From the NCBI RefSeq assembly GCF_041734735.1, contig NC_134899.1, positions 6,160,149 through 6,224,148 on the forward strand: 64,000 nucleotides of DNA. The letters are read 5' to 3'. A model generated the notes under the pieces. That model saw nothing but the letters and a program-made list of their open reading frames with translations, was not told the origin of the DNA and did no database searches. Of the stretch, positions 55,732 to 64,000 are shown in pieces. A program made the translations under genes and the position numbers. Within the stretch, counting starts at the first letter, position 1, and each line of letters opens with the position of its first letter. This stretch comes from Babylonia areolata. Its lineage: Eukaryota > Mollusca > Gastropoda > Neogastropoda > Buccinidae.

Positions 55732-55784
55732 TGACATAAGCTTACGGTTGGGCCAACAGTAACGTGAGAGGTGTATGATAAACA
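55396..55784. other. receptor intron 3 start; (CA)n(TA)n at 55685-55732
   Basis: Intronic DNA with one microsatellite. Confidence 0.6.
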
Positions 55785-55858
55785 AATAGTAAAGAGTGGT
55801 AACTCTCTCCACACACAAGTTACATAACTTCAAGCCAGTGCTGCTTATGCTACCAATT
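55785..55858 (+). repeat. 74-bp direct repeat, left copy
   Basis: AATAGTAAAGAGTGGTAACT through GCTACCAATT; the right copy is at 56656-56729 with about four mismatches. Confidence 0.9.
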
Positions 55859-55939
55859 CAGCTCGCGCACACGTAAATAAAAGGTACATTGGAACAAACC
55901 CAGACACTTGAAAAGAAAAAAAACAAACAAAAAAAACAA

Positions 55940-56430
55940 GAGAGGCAAGGCCTTCAAGACTCACTTGTGATAAATTAAGTCCCCTAGCATTAATTACAGA
56001 GTAATTTCCCTTTTTTACTATCTGCACCAAAACGTTTGCAAAATAAATAAAAATTCCATGCTTAGCAAAAGAAGTTCCTGTTTGAACAAAAAATGATAAC
56101 AATGACTCCTCTTGTTGTTGTGTCAGAATAAGAGGTCAAAGTACCAAATTTAGAGAATACCAAAATTATAAATATAACAGTAAATGCAGTTTGCATATAA
56201 TTAAGCTTCTTTTAAAAAAAAAATTTTTTGTATCCCAGAGGTGCAATATTATTTTAAACAAGATGACTGGAAAGAACTGAATTTTTCCTATTTTTATGCC
56301 TAATTTGGTGTCAACTGACAAAGTATTTGCAGAGAAAATGTCAATGTTAAAGTTTACCACGGATACACAGACACACACGCACACAGACAACCGAACACCG
56401 GGTTGAAACATAGACTCAATGAGTCGGAAA
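55940..56430 (+). mobile_element. TIR repeat of the GACTCACTTGTG family, near complete
   Basis: The left end is AGGCAAGGCCTTCAAGACTC then ACTTGTGATAAA. The body has TCAACTGACAAAGTATTTGC, GAGAAAATGTCAATG, an interrupted CA stretch and CGAACACCGGGTTG. The right end (AGACTCAATGAGTC) has lost about 15 bases compared with 35915-35937, where ACACAAGTGAGTC is the inverse of the left GACTCACTTGTG. No transposase frame; non-autonomous. Confidence 0.7.
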
Positions 56431-56655
56431 AAACGGCCTAGCTCTTACACCGATCATTTGACATGTGCACACAGCAGCAAAGACAGAAGAAATGTGCGAA
56501 CACAAATCAGCTTTTATTCAAGACTGGCATAGCCTATTTAATCCTGAACAAGCCACACAGAACACACGGACAATACAGAATAAACACATGGTTGCCTCGG
56601 TGGTTTTTCAACCTGAAATTAATAAACAATGGGCCAGGAGATCAAATGATTAACT
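56431..56655. other. no gene recognised
   Basis: Sequence between the TIR repeat and the right 74-bp repeat; nothing supported. Confidence 0.5.
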
Positions 56656-56729
56656 AATAGTAAAGAGTGGTGACTCTCTCCACACACAAGGTACATAACT
56701 TCAAGCCAGTGCTGCTTGCGCTACCAATT
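56656..56729 (+). repeat. 74-bp direct repeat, right copy
   Basis: Partner of 55785-55858; the two bracket the TIR repeat. Confidence 0.9.
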
Positions 56730-57324
56730 TTACGCTACCAGTTTTGTTGTGTGTTTTTTTTTGAGAGGTGTATGACCAATGGTTTCTCCATTGCGATGGG
56801 AATACATTCACAGCTTAGTCTTTTGTGAAGGACTATGGCTCAAACAAGATTGCACTGGCTCTTTGTGCTGCAGCCGTGGGGGGTAGTTGGCCTTTGGTGA
56901 CCATCCCCATCACCGACCTGTCCGAAAGCCCTCATGGCCGAGAAAGTGGGGATGTGACTTGGGCAAGACTCCACAATAATCAAAGTCTAGCCCAGATAGG
57001 ACAGCAGTTGTGCCTCCGCTGCTGTTCTGACGATAATAGTTGGTAACTACCCCCCCCCCCCCCCCCCCGCACAATTTTTTGTATGTATCTATATTTCCAC
57101 TGTTGTTACTTTTCATCTAGGTTTCTCCTCATTATTTTTTTCAGTCTTTTATTTTTCGTTTTTTTGGGGGTTTTTTTTTAGATGGCTTGATATAAAATTA
57201 AAAACAAAACAACCCCCCCCCCCAAAAAAAAAACAACAACAACAAAACAATAACAACAACAACCACCCCCAAAAAACAGTTGCTTATTTAATTACCATCT
57301 TGAAATAAAAATTTTGACTTGACT

Positions 57325-57361
<37 letters not shown>
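56730..57361. other. no gene recognised; C run and A/C-rich low complexity
   Basis: A GC-richer block at 56825-57045 looks like a dispersed repeat but I cannot place it. A C run lies at 57050-57068, A/C runs at 57200-57280 and a CA run at 57328-57360. Confidence 0.5.
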
Positions 57362-57365
<4 letters not shown>

Positions 57366-57871
57366 TTCAGTTTCAGTTTCAGTAGCTCAAGGAGGCGTCA
57401 CTGCGTTCGGACAAATCCATATACGCTACACCACATCTGCCAAGCAGATGCCTGACCAGCAGCGTAACCCAACGCGCTTAGTCAGGCCTTGAGGGGAAAA
57501 AAAAGGTGAATAAATAATAGATAAGCTTACACAAATAAAAAAATAAATAAATAAATAAATAATTATAAAAAAGGTAGTAGTAATAATAATAATAAAATGA
57601 TAATAATAATAATAAAAAATAAATAAGATAACAATGATGATAAATAAGCAAATAGATGTAAAACATGAAGACACACATTCACATATACACCCACACATGC
57701 ATAACAGATATGCAGCAAACATGCAGTTTCACAGATATGAAAGCACAGTCAAATACATATAAACGTACATGAGCTCCAACACATACACACACACCACACA
57801 CATTACCCTGCACCTTCTCTACCCCCCTCCTCCACACACTCATTTCTAGTCTACGTATCGCAGCTTCCACG

Positions 57872-57914
<43 letters not shown>

Positions 57915-58097
57915 TGAACACTTACTTGTACAAGCACACACACATATGCCCATATCTCCCACCCCCAACGCCACACACATATATACAAAGATATATATAT
58001 ATATACGTTCCAATATCCTGTTGCTCCCACAGTGTAGGCATGCATACACTCACATACCTCATCCTCTACCCCACCTCCCCCCGCACCCCCACCTCCC

Positions 58098-58141
<44 letters not shown>

Positions 58142-59082
58142 GTGCACAGAACTCTACTGACACTTGTGTACACTTACACTCTCGCGCATGCACAAACGCA
58201 CTCAAAAATACAGACCCACACATGCACACAAACATACACACACGCACAGAGGCTGCCACTGATTGGCCGCAAGAGGGATGGGAAAAGATCTCTGATGCCA
58301 AGAACGTGGCGTCTAGTGTGTTGCTCAGTCTATTGTATTTGGAAAAGCCCACAGAGACTCTGTTCCGTTTTGAAGGAATTTGCGCAATGTTGGTTTGGAA
58401 ATGATGCCGATATTTGTTTGATTTGCAAAGCATCGTGCTCTACCTTTCATGTTAGACTTGCGGCCGCTCCCTCTCTCTGCTTTTATTTCTTTGAGACGAT
58501 CGATGGTGTGATGGCCTTGTACCTGTTCATTTTGATATTCTTTGACTTTTCTGAGGATTTCCGATTTCCCTAGATGTAGGCCGCTCGTTGGTGTTGCGTT
58601 ACCAGCAAGTCTGTCAGCTCGCTCATTTCCCTTAACACCTGCATGTCCCGGGCAGTATGACCATGTGAGTTTTTTAATCTGAAAGTTGTGCATTGCCTTA
58701 TGCCACTCTGGGCTTCCCATTCCGTTTTCAGTTTTCTGTAAGAGGTTCATTGAGTCGGTTAGAATCATGGCATGTTGGTTTCCGGGCGTATGGATGGATG
58801 ATAGCCACTGGAGGGCATGTGTCACAGCTTCAACTTCCACCGTTAGGCTGGAGGTTGTGACTTTGTATGCAGCATTCTCTTCCCTAACTGTTTTTCCATT
58901 TTGTTTCACAGTGAATCCCCAACCGGATTGGTCTTTGGTGACTGAGCCATCTGTGTCCTCTTCTTTACTGTTTTCTTCTATGAGTAGCTTCACTTCCGCA
59001 TCAGTTTTGCCCTCTGGCCATTCCCGACAATGTCTCCCTAGAGTGGGTGAAATGGCTGTGTTGAATAGATGGTTGAGGTTTT
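57362..59082 (-). mobile_element. Nimb/I-like LINE, RNase H and 3' UTR (copy N2)
   Basis: One minus-strand frame of 222 codons (58325-58993) holds the RNase H: TDGSVTKDQSGWGFTVKQNG (first Asp), SSLTVEVEAVTHALQWLSS (Glu), AMILTDSMNLLQ (second Asp) and YCPGHAGVKGNERADRLAG (His, last Asp). All four catalytic positions are kept. Upstream, HLFNTAISPTLGRHCREWPE is shared with N4. The 3' UTR, cloverleaf and (CTGAAA)n tail end at 57362. The 5' end at about 59082 abuts an R2/NeSL-like copy. Recent. Confidence 0.9.
57386..57493 (-). other. cloverleaf-type 3' module (copy in N2)
   Basis: Closing stem 57386-57392/57487-57493; arm 1 GCGT/ACGC with 57395-57398 and 57423-57426; arm 2 57434-57440/57444-57450; arm 3 57451-57456/57481-57486 with inner hairpin GCGT-AACCCA-ACGC (57462-57475). 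Confidence 0.75.
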
Positions 59083-60186
59083 CAGTGAGACCAGTTGGAA
59101 CACCAAGCCATTTGCGTGTGTAAGTGTTGATCTTTGCCTCAATCGACTCGACTGTGCCACAGCTGATATCATATATCAGGAGAGGCCACAGCTTTGATAT
59201 CAGCGTAGACTATAGGCACCACACTCTGCATTTGCCAGGAAGGCCACATTGGTCTATGATATGCAGGCCTTCTTCTGCTGTCTGCTTGGTTTCCTTTCCT
59301 CTTTTTGTATCTTTCAGAGACTCATACCATCTTTCAAGGCTCTTGACTGGTTCATCTGACACTGTTGGAATGGCTTAGTTGTCTACAGTGAATGTGACCA
59401 TTTCAGCTACCATTCCTTTACGCAGTGACAGGCTCTGTGATTTCTTTGGTTTGAAGTTCATCTTGGCTGAGGCAAATAGCTTGTCCAGTCGCTTCAATAT
59501 TTCACAGGTATCAGCCTCTTTTGATGAAAGGACTATTATGTCATCCATGAAGGCTTTCAAAGGAAGTATCTGGTATCCGTTACCGAGGTCGGCTTGATCC
59601 GTTCCCTTCATTGAGGCCTTCAAGATCACTTCCATTGCCAGCACTAACAGGATTGGAGAAATTGCACAGCCCATGGCTAATCCCACCTCCAGATTGATCC
59701 GATCTGTCGTGTATTCGTTGGTAGTGAACCACATTGAAAAGCCATGGATGTACTTCTTCAGCATTTCCCTGATGTTTGTTTGTACATGGTGCATCTCGAG
59801 AGCCATTTGGATCATCTCAGGAACTGACCCGTACACATTTGCCAGATCCAGCCATACCACGCCTAGGTTCTTTTTCTCTGCATTTGCTCTTTGGATTGCA
59901 TCCCAATTCATTGTGGCATTTTCCACACAACCAGGAACACCTGGGACGCTGCCTTTCTGGACTGATACATCCAGGTACTCATTTTCCGTTTTACACACCA
60001 TTCCTCCCACTTTCCGAATGTCTTTTTCCGACCTGTCTCGGTCATGTTTAGTCACGTTTCCAAACCTCCACATGCTACCAAACGCTAAAACGCTGCAAAC
60101 AACAGATGTGTAAAACTCTAGGAGCATCTGCTTGTACGCATGAAATGACTCTATTTTTCCAAGACAGTACATGCGACCGTTCCTCT
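59083..60186 (-). mobile_element. R2/NeSL-like LINE, RT part (copy H2)
   Basis: A 265-codon minus-strand frame holds the RT: GVPGCVENATMNWDAIQRAN, VVWLDLANVYGSVPEMIQMA, LEVGLAMGCAISPILLVLAM and KAFMDDIIVLSSKEADTCEI (MDD, a variant of the usual ADD). Then AKMNFKPKKSQSLSLRKG. A second frame gives YTRKWLGVPTGLTE as in H1. WLDLAN-x-YGSVP and GCxxSPI are R2/NeSL-like. Upstream, the order FYTSVVCSVLAFGSMWRFGN before the RT is unusual. The endonuclease end has been replaced by the N2 insertion. Confidence 0.75.
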
Positions 60187-60900
60187 TTTAACTAAGTGCG
60201 GTGGAATTTTCATTCCAAGAAAGCTCATTGTCTATTATCACACCAAGATATTTGTATGAATCTACCTGTTCAACAACTTCATTTCTATGACCATTTTACT
60301 AAACCATAGTTTATTTTCTCTGAAGTCAATTGCAAGCTCATTTGTCTTGCCAACGTTCAGTTCAAGGTTATTTTAATCACACCAGTTCACAAATCTGTCA
60401 ATATATCTTCAGTAGTCCTTGTCATCATCATCAGTTATTAATCCTGTTAGTCCGAAATCTTCTGCAAACTTATCTGGTGAACACTTATTGGTCTTTCTTT
60501 TTTTTTCTTTTTTCTTTTTTTTTTCTTTTTTGTTGTTGTTGTTGTTTTTGTGTTTTGTTTTGTTTTGCATTAGCCATATACAGAGTAAACAGAAATGGTG
60601 AGAGCTGTGAACCTTGTTGTGCACCAGCGTTCAAAAAGAAACAGTAGACATGGCATTATTAGTTCACATAGTGGAGCCTCTTAGTAAGATAATCTAAACC
60701 TATAATATAGTCTGAAATACAAGCCCCTTATGCATAAGATTATTTGCTGAGAGGTGAGGCTGAAAAATATCAAAAGCACCATAAAAGTCAAAGAACGTTA
60801 GGCGGACACAAGTATTGGATTTGTCTATATGTTTCATAATCACAGACTTTGTCCAAGACAAAACGTATAGCAGGGGAAGGGGGTGGGGCTCGTTTAAAAT
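60187..60900 (-). mobile_element. L2/Rex-like LINE RT fragment
   Basis: Minus strand: a GSQLSPFLFTLYMAN block near 60560-60625 (RT domain 5), KTNELAIDFRENKLWFSKMV near 60290-60350, and a YxGM-type thumb start near 60200. Interrupted by T-rich low-complexity DNA at 60490-60570. The catalytic YADD is not readable. Confidence 0.6.
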
Positions 60901-60907
60901 CGTTTGA

Positions 60908-61514
60908 CAGTTTCAGTTTCAGTTGCTCAAGGAGGCGTCACTGCGTTCGGACAAACCATATACGCTACACCACATCTGCCAAGCAGATGCCTGACCAGCA
61001 GCGTAACCCAACGCGCTTAGTCAGGCCTTGAGAAAAAAACAACAAAAAACAAAACAAACAAAAAAACAAAAAAACAACAACAAAAAACGAAAAACAAAAC
61101 AAAACAAAAAACAAACAAACGGGGGAATAAATAATAGATAAGCTTACATAAATAAATAAATAAATGAATAATAATTATAATATAGAAAAAGGTAGTAGTA
61201 ATAATAATAGTAATACTAATAAAATGATAATAATAAAAAAATAAAAAAAATAAATAAATAAGACAACAATGGTGATAAATAAGCGAATAAATGTAAAACA
61301 TGAAGACACACATTCACACACACACCCACACATGCACAACAGAAATGCACCAAACATGCAGTTTCACAGATATGAAAGCACAGTCAAATACATATAAACG
61401 TACATGAGCTCCAACACACACACACACACACACACACACACTACCTTGCACCTCCTCTACCCCCCTCCTCCACACACTCATTTCTAGTCTACGTATCGCA
61501 GCTTCCACGGCACA

Positions 61515-61555
<41 letters not shown>

Positions 61556-61758
61556 ACTCACAGAGATGAACACTTACTTGTACATGCACACACACATACG
61601 CCCATATCTCCCACCCCCAACCCCCCACACATATACACAAAGATATATATATATATATATATATATTACGTTCCAATATCCTGTTGCTCCCACAGTGTAG
61701 GCATGCATACACTCACATACCTCATCCTCTACCCCACCTCCCCCCGCACTCCCACCTC

Positions 61759-61807
<49 letters not shown>

Positions 61808-62345
61808 ACACAGATCTCTCCTGACACTTGTGTACACTTACACTCTCGCGCATTCACAAACGCACTCAAAAGCACAGACCCACACATCCACACAAACACA
61901 CATACACACACGCACAGAGGCTGCCACTGACTGGCCGCAAGAGGGATGGGAAAAGATCTCTGATGCCAAGAACGTGGCGTCTAGTGTGTTGCTCAGTCTA
62001 TTGTATTTGGAAAGGCCCACAGAGACTCTGTTCCGTTTTGAAGAAATTTGCGCAATGTTGGTTTGGAAATGATGCCTATATTTGTTTGATTTGCAAAGCA
62101 TCGTGCTCTACCTTTCATGTTAGACTTGCGGCCGCTCCCTCTCTCTGCTTTTATTTCTTTGAGACGATCGATGGTGTGATGGCCTTGTACCTGTTCTTTT
62201 TGGTATTCTTTGATTTTTCTGAGGATTTCCGATTTTCCTAGATGTAGGCCGCTCGTTGGTGTTGCGTTACCAGCAAGTCTGTCAGCTCGCTCATTTCCCT
62301 TAACACCTGCATGTCCCGGGCAGTATGACCATGTGAGTTTTTTTA
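60908..62345 (-). mobile_element. Nimb/I-like LINE 3' part (copy N3)
   Basis: Minus strand: KKLTWSYCPGHAGVKGNERA onward (RNase H end), C-terminal tail, stop, 3' UTR with the same microsatellites as N1 and N2, cloverleaf, and (CTGAAA)n at 60908-60924. It starts at the I-K-K codons, and immediately to the right copy N4 begins in the opposite orientation. Confidence 0.88.
60926..61032 (-). other. cloverleaf-type 3' module (copy in N3)
   Basis: Same stems as in N2 (CTCAAGG/CCTTGAG, GCGT/ACGC, CATCTGC/GCAGATG, CCTGAC/GTCAGG), with one base missing in the loop of arm 1. Confidence 0.75.
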
Positions 62346-64000
62346 ATATCAAAACAGTTTCCACAATGGACAGGTGCCGGAGGACTGGACACACAGCTTC
62401 TTAAAACCCATACCAAAACCAGGAAAGGACCATCGTCAGGTAAGCGGCTACCGGATCCTAACCATGCAAAACATTGCTGGAAAGCTCATGGAACGCATGA
62501 TAGCCAGGAAACTTGCAAGGGATCTTGAACACAGGCACATTCTCCCTTCAAATCAAGGTGGTTACAGAACAGGCAAGTCCACATGGGAAAATGCAGCTGC
62601 TTTTGCATATGAGGTGTATGAAGGATTTCAAAGAAAAGAAGAAACACTAGCAGTAGCAATTGACCTTGAAGATGCCTACAATAAAGTCCAGTTTGCGCAC
62701 CTCATGGAGCTGCTACTAAGTTATGGAGTAAGTTTGACACTGACAAGATGGATAGCAGCAGCGCTTCAGGAAAGAACCGTCGTCCTACGCCTCGGAGATT
62801 GGATGTCTGCACCTTCTAAACTATCCATGGGACTGCCACAAGGGTCTCCGCTCTCTCCTGTCCTCTACAATGTCTACACGAAGGGCCTTGCAGACTTAAA
62901 CAAGAATGGAATTGCTCGGGTGCTTACCCTTGCGGATGATGGCCTGGTCTTCAAAACTTCGAAAGATGCTCAGAAAAGAACTAAAGCCGTCCAGAAACAA
63001 CTAAACAATATTGCTCAATGGTGCAAAGACACAGGATCTTCCATCAATCCAGCGAAAGCCCAAACGTTGCTGTGCACCCTCAACAACAAAACCGCGAGCA
63101 AATCACCACCTTCTGTGTCATTCGATGGGATTCAAATTGAGAAAACTGAATGCCTACGCTACCTAGGAATACACTTCGACAGGATGCTGACCTTCAGAAA
63201 ACATACGGAAAATACTGTTCTCAAATGCAAAAAGGGCCTTTCAGTCTTAAAAGCAATGGCAACCAAAGGAATTGAACAACGCCACCTCTTCCTGCTATAC
63301 CAATCACTCGTCCTCAGTGTGATCGACTACGGACTTGGGCTAACAACACCGTCTCAAAGCAACCTCCTAAAATTAGAAAGAGTACAAAATGAAGCTATGA
63401 GGCTGATCCTTGGAACAACAAAAGACACGCCCACAGAAACCATGCGATACCTGCTTGACCTTCCTTCAGTGCAGGCCAGAAACAAGTAAGAACAGGTCAA
63501 GACCTACTTCAAAGCATTAGAAAACCCTCAAAACCCACTGCATGACGCAGTCAAAGAACCAAAAGGCAGCCGTCTAGGACGAGGAAGATCATGGATGGGA
63601 CAAGCAGAAGACACAATCCAGCTAGTATGCCGACTACAAGACCTGAAAGAAACAAAAGAATGGGAGAAAAAACCCCAAAACCTAAACCATCTATTCAACA
63701 CAGTCATTTCACCCACTCTAGGAAGGCATTGTCGGGAATGGCCAGAGGGCAAAACTGATGCGGAAGTGAAGCTACTCATAGAAGAAAACAGTAAAGAAGA
63801 GGACATCATCATATACACAGATGGCTCAGTCACCAAAGACCAGTCTGGTTGGGGATTCGCTGCGAAACAAAATGGGAAAACAATTTGGGAAGAGAATGCT
63901 GCCTACAAAGTCACAACCTCCAGCCTAACGATGGAAGTTGAAGCTGCGACACATGCCCTCCAGTGGCTATCGTCCATCCATACGCCCGGAAACCAACATG
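62346..64000 (+). mobile_element. Nimb/I-like LINE, RT to RNase H (copy N4, runs off the window)
   Basis: A 371-codon plus-strand frame (62374-63489) covers the RT: PEDWTHSFLKPIPKPGKDHR, GYRTGKSTWENAAAFAYEVY, AVAIDLEDAYNKVQFAHLME (first Asp), GLPQGSPLSPVLYNVYTKGL and VLTLADDGLVF (catalytic ADD). Then NPAKAQTLLCTLNN, ECLRYLGIHFDRMLTF and LVLSVIDYGLGL. After a stop the reading continues to HCREWPEGKTDAEVKL and the RNase H start YTDGSVTKDQSGWGFAAKQN, up to the window edge. Very close to N2 in the overlap. Confidence 0.92.

Noticed and set aside
56825-57046. A further receptor exon (V-K-D-Y-G-S-N-K-I-A)
   Set aside because: The D-Y-G resemblance is short, the rest has no class C pattern, there is no matching acceptor in phase 2, and the block looks like a dispersed repeat.

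Overview
This window reads as repeat-dense animal nuclear DNA, most likely from a mollusc and probably a gastropod. That is an inference from three things: spliced exons of a class C G-protein-coupled receptor, a mix of many non-LTR retrotransposon lineages (CR1-, L2-, Tx1-, RTE-like, Nimb/I-like with RNase H, and R2/NeSL-like with a restriction-like endonuclease), and tRNA-related short elements of a kind common in molluscs. No bacterial operon, CRISPR array, rRNA gene or intact tRNA gene is visible.

The one host gene I can support is on the + strand. Three coding exons (35976-36212, 51270-51417, 55203-55395) give the start of the ligand-binding domain of a class C receptor. Splice phases agree (0, 1, 2). 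The first intron is about 15 kb and seems to use a GC-AG donor. The rest of the receptor must lie to the right of the window or in exons I cannot recognise.

Layout. 0-11 kb: microsatellites, a degenerate CTGACCACT array bounded by inverted subrepeats, a SINE-like element, a Mutator-like transposase remnant, a 186-bp tandem triplet and a 51-bp minisatellite of about 22 units. 11-19 kb: a long decayed Tx1/L1-like LINE (- strand) with an RTE-like LINE nested in it, then a second RTE-like copy. 20-27 kb: CR1-like LINE tails, a Ty1/copia fossil and a tRNA-derived SINE. 28-36 kb: a well-preserved CR1-like LINE (+), a second LINE (-), a TIR-bearing repeat and receptor exon 1. 36-51 kb (intron 1): R2/NeSL-like, L2-like, Tx1-like, RTE-like and Nimb-like fragments, and a + strand LINE whose ORF1 carries an SGNH esterase domain. 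51-56 kb: exons 2 and 3 with an L2-like LINE between them. 56-64 kb: three more Nimb-like copies, an R2/NeSL-like copy and an L2-like fragment. The last two Nimb copies are head to head.

The most interesting signals: (1) a 108-bp module at the 3' end of the Nimb-like LINEs that can fold as a cloverleaf and whose 3' part is shared with unrelated short elements; (2) a small GCC-GNGA-GGC hairpin just before the tandem-repeat tails of several CR1-like families; (3) the GC-AG donor of receptor intron 1; (4) a possible twin-priming inversion at 60.9-64 kb; (5) a new-looking TIR repeat family. All calls come from reading motifs by eye; no database search was possible.
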